Assembly (NCBI GenBank): GCA_947450475.1
Contig: CANFVK010000005.1
Location: 31,763-95,762, forward strand
Direction of reading: 5' to 3'
Length of the DNA: 64,000 nucleotides
From: Bacteriovoracaceae bacterium
GTDB lineage: Bacteria; Bdellovibrionota; Bacteriovoracia; Bacteriovoracales; Bacteriovoracaceae
A program made the position numbers and the translations under genes. The first letter of the stretch is position 1, and each line of letters opens with the position of its first letter. A model generated the notes under the pieces. That model did not search any database, was not told where the DNA came from, and was given only the letters and a program-made list of their open reading frames with translations. This document shows, piece by piece, positions 34,764-43,833 of the stretch.

Positions 34764-35469
34764 GCTCGCTCTGTTGGGAAAAAACATACAGCAATCTAGA
34801 TCACCAGAGATCTATCGAAAATATTTTCCGACTAATTTAATTTATGACCTGCTTGATTTTGAAAATGAAGAGTTTATTGATCGACCGGGAGCACTTCTTG
34901 CCAAATACCAAGGTCTAAGCATTACGAGTCCCTATAAAAAAGTATTTTTGAACGATGTTTTTTTGAGTGAAAATGCAAAAAAATGCCAGGCGATAAATTG
35001 TCTTGTGAGTAAGTCAGATGGTATATGGGGAGAAAATACTGATTACTTAGCGATTAAAGATATATTATCAAAATTTCTTCAGAAAAATGGAAAGCTTAAC
35101 GTTATTGTTTTAGGTGATGGTGCAATGTCTTTTGTTACTCAGATCGTGCTCAAGGAATTGCAAATACATTTTAGAGTTTTTTCCAGAAAAGAGACTCCTG
35201 ACCTTCTAAAACTAGATCTCCAGGATATTTTCAAAAGCCAATTCTCCAGTCTCGGTCAAAAATTGGTCATAAATACTTGTGCGCGAGAGTTTATTTTTAA
35301 TGGAAAGATAGATCGTCTGACTATTTTTTGGGATTACAATTACTACCCTCAAGGCCAACATAATCCCCATCAGCAATTGGGACAAAGCTATTGTGACGGA
35401 ATGGAGATGCTCGAGCTTCAGGCCCGATATGCCCTAGCATTTTGGTTTCCTAATAAAATTTTTAAATAA
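34726..35469 (+). CDS. aroE: Shikimate dehydrogenase, divergent
   Basis: About 247 residues from ATG 34726. ATG 34723, TTG 34708 or a downstream GTG are also possible, and the overlap with ribF hides the signal. AroE features are SRSPEIY near the N-terminus, SITSPYKK (catalytic Lys), NTDYLA (substrate Asp), a Rossmann motif in the shortened form VLGDGAMSF and the C-terminal YCDGMEMLELQARYAL. It reduces 3-dehydroshikimate with NADPH. The dinucleotide loop lacks the usual GAGG form, so cofactor binding may be altered. AroQ lies 15 kb downstream. Confidence 0.8.
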   Translation: MSKVPENILQTYKLALLGKNIQQSRSPEIYRKYFPTNLIYDLLDFENEEFIDRPGALLAKYQGLSITSPYKKVFLNDVFLSENAKKCQAINCLVSKSDGIWGENTDYLAIKDILSKFLQKNGKLNVIVLGDGAMSFVTQIVLKELQIHFRVFSRKETPDLLKLDLQDIFKSQFSSLGQKLVINTCAREFIFNGKIDRLTIFWDYNYYPQGQHNPHQQLGQSYCDGMEMLELQARYALAFWFPNKIFK

Positions 35470-35508
35470 TTAAAATTGTTAAAGCTCGATTCCTTATTCT
35501 CCGATAAG

Positions 35509-35523
35509 TTGTTAAAATAACAA
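35509..35523 (+). promoter_or_regulatory. Inverted repeat upstream of pilB
   Basis: TTGTTA, AAA, TAACAA lies 30 bp before the pilB start in the 83-bp gap after aroE. It could be an operator or part of the pilB promoter. Very A/T-rich, so chance is possible. Confidence 0.3.
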
Positions 35524-35552
35524 TATCGCATAAAGGGCAACAAATATAACTT

Positions 35553-37226
35553 ATGTTCAGAAAAGAATTTGCTGATGTTATTACTAAAACAGGTATGGTT
35601 CCAATTAAGGATCTTCGGCCTCTTGTTATTGATAAAGATCCAGGAGTAATTTCTGAATTAGGGTTACTTCAATTTAAATTTTTTGATGATGTCCGATTCG
35701 CAAAACAAATCGCTGAGTCTTACAATCTTACTTATATAGATCTTTCTAAAGCTAAAATTCCAGAGAGAATTTTTAAGATTATTAAAAAAAGTGACATCAT
35801 TAAGCACAGGGTAATTCCTATCCAGAAAAATGCTAAAGCTGTAAGCATTGCAGTCTTTGATCCATCATTGATTAAAGAGCAGGCATTGCTTACAACTGTG
35901 TTTCAGTATCCAGTTGAATTTATCCTTACAAATCTTTCTTCTTGGAGAGATATTTTTGCAAGAGTTCCTGAAAGTATCGAGGATGTACTCGATACGGTTA
36001 GAGAAATTAAGGGAGATTCAAAAAAAGACGACAATATAGCCGAAGAAGACATCGGAGATGATGTCATTCGGTATGTTAACCGAATTCTGGCAGAAGCTTT
36101 TGTTCAGAAGTGTTCAGATATCCACATTGAACCATATGAAAATAATTTTCGGATACGCTATAGACAAGATGGAAGCTTGGTTGAAGCTGCAAAGCCCCCG
36201 CGATCTTTAATGTTGCCAATAATCTCAAGAGTAAAAATCCTTGCCCAGCTAGATATTTCTGAAAGAAGAAAACCGCAAGATGGTCGTATTAAATTAGAAA
36301 TTGCCGGCAAGCCTATCGATTATCGGGTCTCATCCTTGCCAACTTTGTTTGGGGAAAAAATTGTTTTACGACTTCTCGACTCAACCAACCTACAGCTTGA
36401 TATGACAAAGCTTGGTTTTGAAGAAAAGCAGATCGTAGTATTTAAAGAAGGGATTCATCGTCCTTATGGGATGTGTCTGGTTACTGGTCCAACTGGTTCT
36501 GGAAAAACGACAACTTTGTATTCGGCATTAGCCGAACTCAACACTATCGATTCAAATATTTCAACTGCAGAAGATCCCGTTGAATTTAACCTTGAAGGTA
36601 TTAACCAGGTTAACGTAAAAAAAGATATTGGATTAACTTTTGCAGCTGCACTTAAATCTTTTCTTCGACAAGATCCTGACATTATCATGGTTGGAGAGAT
36701 TCGTGACGGTGAGGTTGGTGAAATTGCGATTGAAGCAGCTTTGACTGGTCACTTGGTTTTATCCACGCTACACACCAACGATGCCCCAAGCACGATAACT
36801 CGTTTGGTGAACATGGGGATCGAGCCTTTTCTCGTTGCAGCGGCTTTAAACGTAGTAGTGGCGCAGAGACTCTGTCGAAAAATTTGTCTAGATTGCAAAG
36901 ATGTGGATACTGCAACAACTCAAGAGGTTTTGGTTGCATGCGGAATTTCTCCAGCCTCGGCAGCGAAATTAACAATATATAAAGGTAAGGGCTGCGGAAC
37001 TTGCAGCGGGACGGGATACAAAGGTCGTGTTGCCATTTATGAAGTATTAGAAGTAACTCCAATGATTAAAGAAATTCTTCTGCGCCATGGCTCGGCCGAT
37101 GAAATAAAACGTCAAGCGATCAAAGATGGAATGAAAACGCTGAGAATGGCAGCTTTAACTAAAGTAGCACAGGGATTAACCACTGTAGATGAAGCAGTTT
37201 CAAACTCTGCTTCGGATAAATTTTAG
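35553..37226 (+). CDS. pilB: Type IV pilus extension ATPase PilB
   Basis: 557 residues. The N-terminal GspE/PilB N domain (~1-140) precedes the secretion ATPase core: Walker A GPTGSGKTTT, Asp box EDPVEF, Walker B DPDIIMVGEIRD and His box GHLVLSTLHTND. The zinc-binding cysteines are present as CRKICLDC and CGTCSGTGYKG. It powers pilin polymerisation at the cytoplasmic side of the pilus machine. It heads the pilB-pilT-pilC set and starts 9 bp before pilT. The ribosome site (AAAGGG) is farther from the ATG than usual. Confidence 0.95.
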   Translation: MFRKEFADVITKTGMVPIKDLRPLVIDKDPGVISELGLLQFKFFDDVRFAKQIAESYNLTYIDLSKAKIPERIFKIIKKSDIIKHRVIPIQKNAKAVSIAVFDPSLIKEQALLTTVFQYPVEFILTNLSSWRDIFARVPESIEDVLDTVREIKGDSKKDDNIAEEDIGDDVIRYVNRILAEAFVQKCSDIHIEPYENNFRIRYRQDGSLVEAAKPPRSLMLPIISRVKILAQLDISERRKPQDGRIKLEIAGKPIDYRVSSLPTLFGEKIVLRLLDSTNLQLDMTKLGFEEKQIVVFKEGIHRPYGMCLVTGPTGSGKTTTLYSALAELNTIDSNISTAEDPVEFNLEGINQVNVKKDIGLTFAAALKSFLRQDPDIIMVGEIRDGEVGEIAIEAALTGHLVLSTLHTNDAPSTITRLVNMGIEPFLVAAALNVVVAQRLCRKICLDCKDVDTATTQEVLVACGISPASAAKLTIYKGKGCGTCSGTGYKGRVAIYEVLEVTPMIKEILLRHGSADEIKRQAIKDGMKTLRMAALTKVAQGLTTVDEAVSNSASDKF

Positions 37227-37234
37227 GTGATATT

Positions 37235-38398
37235 ATGAGTGACGACAAATCAAACTCTAGCGCATCTACTAGGCTAACCCAAACAGGGACGGCGCAAAAT
37301 GTTGGTAATGATAATTTAAAAATCCAACAATTATTTAAGTTGATGGTCGATAGCAATGCCTCAGATTTACACATTACTTCTGGAACATCTCCAGGATTAA
37401 GAGTTCACGGCGAAATTATTAAAGTTAAAACGACACCGCTTACAGGAGAAGATACCAAGAGATTGGTTTACCAAATTCTTTCCGAAGAACAAAAAAATGA
37501 ATTTGAAAAAAAATTAGAATTAGATTTTTCATTTGGTATTAAGGGGCTTGCCCGCTTTCGTGCCAATGTTTTTAATTCTAAAGGAGCCGTTGCGGCGGTA
37601 TTTCGAATTATTCCGACGATCATACCTGATTTTAAGGCACTCAATCTACCAAACGTTTTATTAAAAATGACTGACGTTACCAATGGTTTGATTCTGGTTA
37701 CTGGACCCACTGGTTCGGGAAAGTCGACGACCTTGGCTTCGTTGGTTGATTATCTCAATCAGCATGAGTCCGGTCATATCATTACACTAGAGGATCCCGT
37801 CGAGTTTGTTCACACTCATAAATCTTGCCTTGTGAATCAACGTGAGATTGGAACAGATTCTTTGACTTTTCATAGCGCATTGAAAAGTTTGTTGCGCCAA
37901 GATCCAGACATCGTGTTAGTTGGAGAGTTGCGAGATATGGAGACAATTGAAGCAGCGTTGACGATTGCAGAAACGGGGCACTTAGTTTTTGGAACGCTAC
38001 ACACTAACTCATGCGTACAAACAATAAATCGAGTTATCAACGTTTTTCCAGCACATCAGCAGATTCAGGTTCGAACCTTGCTCTCGTTTGTTTTGCAGGG
38101 AATTGTGTCTCAGCAGCTCATTGCCAAGACCTATGAGAAAGGTCGAGTCGCTGCGATGGAAATTTTACTTCCGACTGCAGGTATTCGCAATTTGATCAGA
38201 GAGGATAAGCTTCATCAGGTTTACTCTCAAATGCAAATTGGGCAGGATAAAACAGGAATGATCACGATGAATCAAGCATTAAAAAAGCACGTGGATGCTG
38301 GGGCCATTAGTGCTGAAGTCGCCATGGGATATTCCAACTCGCCTGAAGAATTAGCTAACCAGTTAGGGCTTAATAATATGACTAAGGACAAAAAATAG
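37235..38398 (+). CDS. pilT: Type IV pilus retraction ATPase PilT
   Basis: 387 residues. Walker A GPTGSGKSTT, Asp box EDPVEFVH, Walker B DPDIVLVGELRD, His box GHLVFGTLHTN, and the PilT-specific AIRNLIRE element (here GIRNLIREDKLHQV) needed for retraction. It drives pilin disassembly and so twitching motility and DNA uptake. The N-terminal ~30 residues are a Ser/Thr/Asn-rich extension not usual in PilT. Good ribosome site (AGGTGATATT). Adjacent to pilC with no gap. Confidence 0.95.
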   Translation: MSDDKSNSSASTRLTQTGTAQNVGNDNLKIQQLFKLMVDSNASDLHITSGTSPGLRVHGEIIKVKTTPLTGEDTKRLVYQILSEEQKNEFEKKLELDFSFGIKGLARFRANVFNSKGAVAAVFRIIPTIIPDFKALNLPNVLLKMTDVTNGLILVTGPTGSGKSTTLASLVDYLNQHESGHIITLEDPVEFVHTHKSCLVNQREIGTDSLTFHSALKSLLRQDPDIVLVGELRDMETIEAALTIAETGHLVFGTLHTNSCVQTINRVINVFPAHQQIQVRTLLSFVLQGIVSQQLIAKTYEKGRVAAMEILLPTAGIRNLIREDKLHQVYSQMQIGQDKTGMITMNQALKKHVDAGAISAEVAMGYSNSPEELANQLGLNNMTKDKK

Positions 38399-39610
38399 AT
38401 GGGTGTCTTTAAGTACGAAGCGGTCGACAATAATGGTAAAAAAATTACCGGCCAAATCGATGCGGCTTCAGAAAAAGACGTTCGTAAGATTCTTCGCACC
38501 CAGGGTATTCGCACCAAAAAAATTGAAGCACCATCTCTTCTTGAGTTTGATCTTGGGATGTGGATGGTTGACAGAGGTTTTGCCAGCGCTATAGGACCAC
38601 AGGACTTGATGATGTTTACCAAGCAATTGGCAATTATGATCAGTGCAGGTGTCCCAATATTGGCTTCTTTGGAAATTCTTCATCGCTCTACCAAAAATGT
38701 AGCCTTAAAAGTTGCGGTAAAAAAAATTGCAGGTGATGTCGGTGAGGGAAAGACTATTGCTGAAGCCATGTCGGCTCAGCGAGGATTTGATAATCTTTAT
38801 TGTAATTTGGTTAAGGCCGGGGAAGCCGGAGGTATTCTTGATCAAATTTTAAAAAAACTTTCAACTCACATGGAGAAGCAGCAAAAAACCAAGGCCCAAA
38901 TTAAATCTGCCATGATGTACCCGGGAATCGTTGTGTCGGTTGGAGTATTGGTAATTTGGGGGATGATGGTTTTCGTTGTTCCGCAATTTGTGGGTATGTT
39001 GAAAGAGTCTGGAAAAGAAATGCCCTGGATTACCCAGATGGTTATCGATTTATCGGAGTTTTTTGGTAAGTATACACCCGTCATGATTCCAAGTGCCATT
39101 GTGGGCACGATCTCGTTTTTCTCATATATAAAGACTCCCACCGGGAAATTATTTTGGGATAATTTAAGTATGCGCTTTCCCATTTTCGGGATGATTATCA
39201 TCAAAGGAAACCTGAGTTCATTTTCTAATACCCTTGCCACCTTACTAGGTGCCGGAGTGTCATTGATTGATGCCCTTGAAATCTGTATTGATACTTTAGA
39301 TAATACGGTTATTGCTAATGACATTAGAGAAGTGAAGAAAAAGGTTATGGAAGGAAAGACACTAACTGAGCCTTTAGCTAAAATTGAGTACTTTCCAGAG
39401 TTGGTAACTCAGATGATTCGAGTCGGGGAGCAAACCGGGCAGATTGATCAAATGCTTATGCGAGTGGCGGAAGTGTTTGAAGATGAGGTCGATTCACTGG
39501 TAACGGGAATGACCAAAATGATTGAACCTATTATCATTGTCGTCCTAGGTGGGATCATAGCGACCATATTAGTTGCCATGTATCTGCCAATGTTTATGTC
39601 GGCAGGCTAG
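38399..39610 (+). CDS. pilC: Type IV pilus inner-membrane platform protein PilC
   Basis: 403 residues, two GspF domains (~65-190 and ~270-395), and three membrane spans (~173-195, ~225-245 and ~378-398). Diagnostic motifs include the FTKQLAIMISAGVPILASLE start of the first domain and the FSNTLATLLGAGVSLIDALE start of the second. It links the ATPases to the growing pilus. ATG directly follows the pilT stop, using AAGGAC inside pilT as its ribosome site. Confidence 0.95.
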   Translation: MGVFKYEAVDNNGKKITGQIDAASEKDVRKILRTQGIRTKKIEAPSLLEFDLGMWMVDRGFASAIGPQDLMMFTKQLAIMISAGVPILASLEILHRSTKNVALKVAVKKIAGDVGEGKTIAEAMSAQRGFDNLYCNLVKAGEAGGILDQILKKLSTHMEKQQKTKAQIKSAMMYPGIVVSVGVLVIWGMMVFVVPQFVGMLKESGKEMPWITQMVIDLSEFFGKYTPVMIPSAIVGTISFFSYIKTPTGKLFWDNLSMRFPIFGMIIIKGNLSSFSNTLATLLGAGVSLIDALEICIDTLDNTVIANDIREVKKKVMEGKTLTEPLAKIEYFPELVTQMIRVGEQTGQIDQMLMRVAEVFEDEVDSLVTGMTKMIEPIIIVVLGGIIATILVAMYLPMFMSAG

Positions 39611-39750
39611 CTAAGTAGGCAAAAAAATAATAGTAGCCACTTTTTTAGTATTTAGTGTTAAGCTAATCTTAAGAAACTTAAAAAATTCAAAAGATATTCC
39701 CTACCGATATCTTAATTATTTGTAGTGGGAGACATTTTGGATTTTCAAAA

Positions 39751-39771
39751 TACCAATTCTTAATATTGGTA
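39751..39771 (+). promoter_or_regulatory. Inverted repeat just upstream of pilA
   Basis: TACCAAT, 7-base spacer, ATTGGTA, ending 17 bases before the pilA ATG and next to its ribosome site (CAGGAG). It could be a 5' mRNA hairpin that tunes stability or translation, or an operator. No sigma-54 type -24/-12 promoter was found in the 178-bp gap. Confidence 0.45.
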
Positions 39772-39788
39772 TAAACAGGAGTAGGGTT

Positions 39789-40307
39789 ATGAAAAAGTCT
39801 CTTCAATGGGACGAGCGAGGGTTTACGCTCGTTGAGTTGATGGTCGTTGTTGCGATCATTGGTATCTTGACCGCAATTGCGGTTCCGAATTTCAAAAAGT
39901 ATCAGGCCAAATCGAAACAATCAGAGGCAAAAATCGTTCTTGCCGCTATTTATTCGGTTGAAGTTTCGGCCCAGGCGGATTACGACTCCTTCGGTACATG
40001 CCTTGGTGATATGGGTTACGATACTCCTCCGCGTGGTTACTACGGAGCTGGATTTCAAAGTGCTTTCGCCATCCCAGCGACACGGTTAGCGACTTGTACA
40101 TCTACTAGTTATGTTGTTCCGACTGCTCACTTGAAAGCATCTTCTTCTGCGAGCTTGCCAGTCAACACAGATTTAACTAGTACAACGCCAACTTCTTCGA
40201 CTTTTATCGCAGGTGCTTCAGGGAACATTTCATCGGGTATTTCTACCTTTGACAAATGGACCATCACTGAAACTAAAGCGATGACGAATTCAACTGTTGG
40301 TTACTAA
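39789..40307 (+). CDS. pilA: Major type IV pilin PilA
   Basis: 172 residues. Short basic leader of 11 residues ending G11, cut before F12 by the prepilin peptidase. The mature N-terminus [20 protein letters not shown] is the classic hydrophobic helix with Glu at +5. The globular part is Ser/Thr-rich with two cysteines (~in FGTCLGD and LATCTSTS), a likely disulfide loop. Strong terminator after the gene and a 178-bp upstream region suggest separate, high expression. Confidence 0.95.
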   Translation: MKKSLQWDERGFTLVELMVVVAIIGILTAIAVPNFKKYQAKSKQSEAKIVLAAIYSVEVSAQADYDSFGTCLGDMGYDTPPRGYYGAGFQSAFAIPATRLATCTSTSYVVPTAHLKASSSASLPVNTDLTSTTPTSSTFIAGASGNISSGISTFDKWTITETKAMTNSTVGY

Positions 40308-40346
40308 TTTCTTTGAGATAGAGTTAGAATTAAACTTATAATTTTT

Positions 40347-40383
40347 AATGCCCCTGATGCTAATGGTATCAGGGGCATTTGTG
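40347..40383 (+). terminator. Rho-independent terminator after pilA
   Basis: AATGCCCCTGAT (40347-40358), 9-base loop, ATCAGGGGCATT (40368-40379), a perfect 12-bp stem followed by a short T-run. It lies 40 bp after the pilA stop. Confidence 0.85.
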
Positions 40384-40407
40384 ACTTTAAGCGATGAGAA
40401 TAAACTC

Positions 40408-41376
40408 ATGAGATTCAAGCTTAGTATAATCGTCATTTGCAAAAAATGGGCTTCCACCCAGGAGGTCGTGAATGATATTTTAAAACTTGAAGATCCGGAA
40501 ATAGAGTTCGAGTTAGTGGTGGGAGAAGGTGATAATCCATCAGAGCAACGCAATACTTTGGCCAAAAGAGCAAAAGGCGATTGGCTTTTATTTCTAGATG
40601 ACGATTCAAAACCAAGTACTGATCTACTAAAAAATTATAATTCAATACTTTCCACTAAAGAAGTTGATGTTGTAGGGGGGCCTTCAATCTTAGAATATTC
40701 TTCTGATACCATGGGACAATTGACTTCCATTTTCTTTAGTTCATGGGTGGGAATTGGTCCTTTTCAAAGTCGCTATAACTCCATTGGAAAGATAAGAAAT
40801 ACCAATGAGAAGGAATTGATATTGTGCAACCTACTCATAAGAAAAGATTATTTTTTGAAGCAAGGTGGATTTAATCAAAATATTTATCCAAATGAAGAAA
40901 ATGAATTTATAAAAAGATCACTTGATCATCGAAAAATATTTTATCACCCGCATGCAATAGTGATTCGTCCTCCTAGAAAAAACTATCTAGATTTTATAGA
41001 GCAGCTTTTCAGTTACGGAAAAGGTCGCTCCAAAACGATTTATCTAAGACCAGCAACATCAGATTTATTTTTTCTCATTCCTTTGATATTTACTTTTTAT
41101 GTGGTGCTATTGCCAATAATATTAGTGACCAATCCTACTTTTGGAGTCATCCCCCTTATCTTCTATACGTTAACAATTGCCACAAGCGTGATCTTTAATG
41201 ATAAAAATAAAAAAAATGTCTACATCATTAAGGCGCCATTATTTTTTTTAATAGGCCATCTTGCTTATGGAACTGGATTGATTTTTGGAGTATGGAATTA
41301 TTTTGTTCTAAAGAAATCAATCAAGAAAAATGGGCTTACTTTTTTTCAGTGCTATTACCCCAAAAAATTAGATTAA
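40408..41376 (+). CDS. Family 2 glycosyltransferase in the pilus cluster
   Basis: 322 residues from ATG 40408 (MRFKLSIIVICKKW). The upstream in-frame ATG at 40348 lies in the pilA terminator hairpin and is rejected. GT2 fold: the donor-site strand IIVICKKW, VVGEGDNPSEQRN and the D-x-D-type FLDDDSKPS. The acceptor region has GGFNQNIYPNEENEF. Hydrophobic spans at ~215-240 and ~245-262 anchor it in the membrane. It may glycosylate the pilin or a surface sugar, inferred from position only. Its stop codon overlaps that of the convergent gene (TTAA). Confidence 0.85.
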   Translation: MRFKLSIIVICKKWASTQEVVNDILKLEDPEIEFELVVGEGDNPSEQRNTLAKRAKGDWLLFLDDDSKPSTDLLKNYNSILSTKEVDVVGGPSILEYSSDTMGQLTSIFFSSWVGIGPFQSRYNSIGKIRNTNEKELILCNLLIRKDYFLKQGGFNQNIYPNEENEFIKRSLDHRKIFYHPHAIVIRPPRKNYLDFIEQLFSYGKGRSKTIYLRPATSDLFFLIPLIFTFYVVLLPIILVTNPTFGVIPLIFYTLTIATSVIFNDKNKKNVYIIKAPLFFLIGHLAYGTGLIFGVWNYFVLKKSIKKNGLTFFQCYYPKKLD

Positions 41377-42185
41377 TGAATTTTCTTGCCCTTTGGTCGA
41401 TAAGGGGACCATACTTTTAAAGCTAAAAATCCCCGAGAAGTGTAAACATACGGGTTTCCTTCAAGGTCTAACCTCTGGCAATTTAATTTTTTGCGGTTAA
41501 GGCAATCTAGATCTAATTCGGCCTTGATGGCATAGCGATGTTCAAAAATTTTTTTTCCAACAAAGGTGCTAAGGTCAAATTTTTTTTGCATTTCATTGAG
41601 CATATTAAAAGCATCGAGCAAGTTTCCCTTGGCCGCTTCCATGCGGGCGATCACTCCGGAAATTAAAGGATCAAAGGGAGCTAACTTTACTAACTTCTTA
41701 TAGAGAGGATAAGCGGTTTTAGGATCCCCCACTTCAAAGTAAAAGTGGAACCCAGCACTTTTTAAAAGATTAAAATCTTCGGGAAAAAATCCCAAACCCT
41801 TCCTAAAAATGTAACTTGCACCTGGAAGATCATCCTTAACGATTGAAAGATACGGTCCTCCAAATGCATAGTTCTCATAAAAAAGTGGGTCAATCGTGCC
41901 AATAGCATTAAAACGCAAAAACATCCAGGAGTTTAGATCTTTGCTGCTATAGTGATCAATATCGCTTTCGAGAATAGTTGAAATCCAAAGAGTTGAAGAT
42001 AAAAAACGTTTGAGTCCTAAATTAAATCTTAAAATTAATTTTTCATTAAAGTTGATGGAGCTGTTTTGCTTTGAGATAAAAAAATAAGGGCGATCTCTTT
42101 TTGTACCAAAAAAATTAGCTAAGCCTAAGACAAAAAAAGCCAACAGCAAAATCTTGGAATTTTCAAAAACTTTACCAATTTTCAT
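41373..42185 (-). CDS. Membrane-anchored TPR-like protein at the pilG position
   Basis: 270 residues from ATG 42185. A longer form from 42248 would run into the divergent ABC gene. One N-terminal membrane anchor (~9-27, ILLLAFFVLGLANFFG), then helical TPR-like repeats (~85-220: ASYIFRKGLGFFPEDFNLLK; AYPLYKKLVKLAPFDPL; AFNMLNEMQ). It is the only leftward gene in the pilus cluster, placed where Myxococcus has pilG. I cannot show homology to PilG. It may be a pilus accessory protein. Confidence 0.7.
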   Translation of the reverse strand: MKIGKVFENSKILLLAFFVLGLANFFGTKRDRPYFFISKQNSSINFNEKLILRFNLGLKRFLSSTLWISTILESDIDHYSSKDLNSWMFLRFNAIGTIDPLFYENYAFGGPYLSIVKDDLPGASYIFRKGLGFFPEDFNLLKSAGFHFYFEVGDPKTAYPLYKKLVKLAPFDPLISGVIARMEAAKGNLLDAFNMLNEMQKKFDLSTFVGKKIFEHRYAIKAELDLDCLNRKKLNCQRLDLEGNPYVYTSRGFLALKVWSPYRPKGKKIH

Positions 42186-42206
42186 AATTGGATATATTAT
42201 ATCATT

Positions 42207-43067
42207 ATGATTGAATTCGTTAATATAACAAAAAAATTTAAATTTCATTTTTGGGAAAAAGAGTTTCTAGCACTCGATAACGTATCTTTTAAAATAGACC
42301 AAGGTGACTTAGTTGGCTTTCTTGGAGCCAATGGTGCCGGAAAAACAACTCTTATAAAAATTTTAATGGATTTTTCTCGTCAGGATTCCGGAGAAGTGGT
42401 TTTCTCGCCTGCGTTAGGTAAAAACATTGAAGAGATTAAATCTTCCATTGGCTACCTTCCAGAGAGAGCTTATCTCTATCCCTATTTAACAGGTCGAGAG
42501 TTTTTAAATTACGTTGGTGAAATAACTTCGATAGCTCAAAAAGATAGAAGAGAGCTCATTGAATTTTGGTCGCAAAAATTGCAAATCGACTCCGCCCTTG
42601 ATCGTCGCATTCATGGCTACTCAAAAGGAATGCAACAACGACTGGGATTTATCAGTGCGCTCATGCATAAGCCAAGTTTTATTTTGTTAGACGAACCACT
42701 CTCTGGACTTGATCCCATTGGACGAAAAGAATTTAAAAGCATTCTAAGAGAACTTAACAATCAAGGAACAACTATTTTTTTCAGTAGTCACGTTGTCTCG
42801 GATGTTGAAGAGATTTGTAACAAAGTTGTTTTCATTGAAAAAGGAAAACTTATCTATCAAGGAAGTATAGACGAGCTGATTTTGCAAAACACAGATGACT
42901 TATATAGAATAAAATATTTTGAGCAAGAAAAGTTCAACATTATTCATGTTCACGAAAATGATAAAAATAGAACCTTGAGCGAATTATTGATGAAAAAAGC
43001 TAATATAATTGAAATTGAAAAAGAAAAGCCCACTCTTGAAGAAATTATTTATAAAATAAAAAAATGA
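42207..43067 (+). CDS. ABC transporter ATP-binding protein of the pilus cluster (PilH-like by position)
   Basis: 286 residues. Walker A GANGAGKTTL (~44-51), signature YSKGMQQRLGF, Walker B FILLDEPLSGLDP and the switch His in FFSSHVVSDVEE. This is an ABC-2-type exporter ATPase with a C-terminal ~70-residue extension. The following gene is its permease (ATGA overlap). Position between pilA and pilD matches pilH of Myxococcus xanthus, where the pilGHI genes are needed for pili. Transported substrate unknown. Confidence 0.88.
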   Translation: MIEFVNITKKFKFHFWEKEFLALDNVSFKIDQGDLVGFLGANGAGKTTLIKILMDFSRQDSGEVVFSPALGKNIEEIKSSIGYLPERAYLYPYLTGREFLNYVGEITSIAQKDRRELIEFWSQKLQIDSALDRRIHGYSKGMQQRLGFISALMHKPSFILLDEPLSGLDPIGRKEFKSILRELNNQGTTIFFSSHVVSDVEEICNKVVFIEKGKLIYQGSIDELILQNTDDLYRIKYFEQEKFNIIHVHENDKNRTLSELLMKKANIIEIEKEKPTLEEIIYKIKK

Positions 43068-43831
43068 AACAAACTTTAATCGTTGCTAAATATACTTTCA
43101 TTGAAGTTTACCGTAGCAAGGTCATGACAAGCATTTTTTTCTTGGCTTTAGCGGTCTTAGTCATGACTTATATTGCTTCTGAATTTGCTTATGGAGCACC
43201 GGCAAAAGTCGCTTTGGATTTTGGTCTTGGCATTACCACTATTTCAAACTTAGCCATGGCAATCTTTATAGGATCAACTCTGTTAAATAAGGAAATTGAA
43301 CAGCGCACACTTTACATGATTTTATCCAGATCCATTTCTCGTTCATCATTTTTAATAGGTAAAATTCTGGGCTTATCAGTGGTACTTTTAACCAATACTT
43401 TGGTTTTAAACCTAGTCTCAGTTGGTGTATATGTTCTTTTAGGCGGAGTTATTTCTAAACTTATATTTTGGGCCGCTTATTTTTCTTTGATAGAGGCTTT
43501 TATTGTCTTACTTTTTGCTGTCTTTTTTTCTCTATTAACCAACACATCATTAGCGGTTATTTACTCTATCGGAATTTTTACTGTAGGGCACTCAATCAAT
43601 GAAACCTCTAAGATATTTTTTGCTAAAAGTAATCCCTTATTCCATAGTATATTGAATGTTTGTTTTTTCATGCTACCAAATTTTTACAAGCTAAATTTGA
43701 AAGATTTTGTCATTTATCAACAAAACATTTCTTGGGATTATTTGTTAAACATCCAAATCTATGCCATCTTATATATAGTGTTTATGTTGCTGGTCATCTC
43801 ACAGGTCTTTAAAGCAAAAAATTTGGATTAA
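43064..43831 (+). CDS. ABC-2 type permease of the pilus cluster (PilI-like by position)
   Basis: 255 residues with six hydrophobic spans (~22-40, ~55-72, ~100-125, ~135-160, ~165-180 and ~233-250) and the loop NKEIEQRTLYMILSRSISRS typical of ABC-2 permeases. Coupled to the ATPase gene by an ATGA overlap and followed by pilD after 2 bp. The placement matches M. xanthus pilI. The N-terminal cytoplasmic part is short. Confidence 0.85.
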   Translation: MKQTLIVAKYTFIEVYRSKVMTSIFFLALAVLVMTYIASEFAYGAPAKVALDFGLGITTISNLAMAIFIGSTLLNKEIEQRTLYMILSRSISRSSFLIGKILGLSVVLLTNTLVLNLVSVGVYVLLGGVISKLIFWAAYFSLIEAFIVLLFAVFFSLLTNTSLAVIYSIGIFTVGHSINETSKIFFAKSNPLFHSILNVCFFMLPNFYKLNLKDFVIYQQNISWDYLLNIQIYAILYIVFMLLVISQVFKAKNLD

Positions 43832-43833
43832 GT

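Noticed and set aside
38866..39324. Leftward 152-codon frame inside pilC
   Set aside because: Fully antisense to the well-supported pilC gene; no motif or ribosome site.
40348..40407. Upstream ATG start for the GT2 gene
   Set aside because: It lies in the pilA terminator hairpin, and the GT2 fold begins right after the ATG at 40408.
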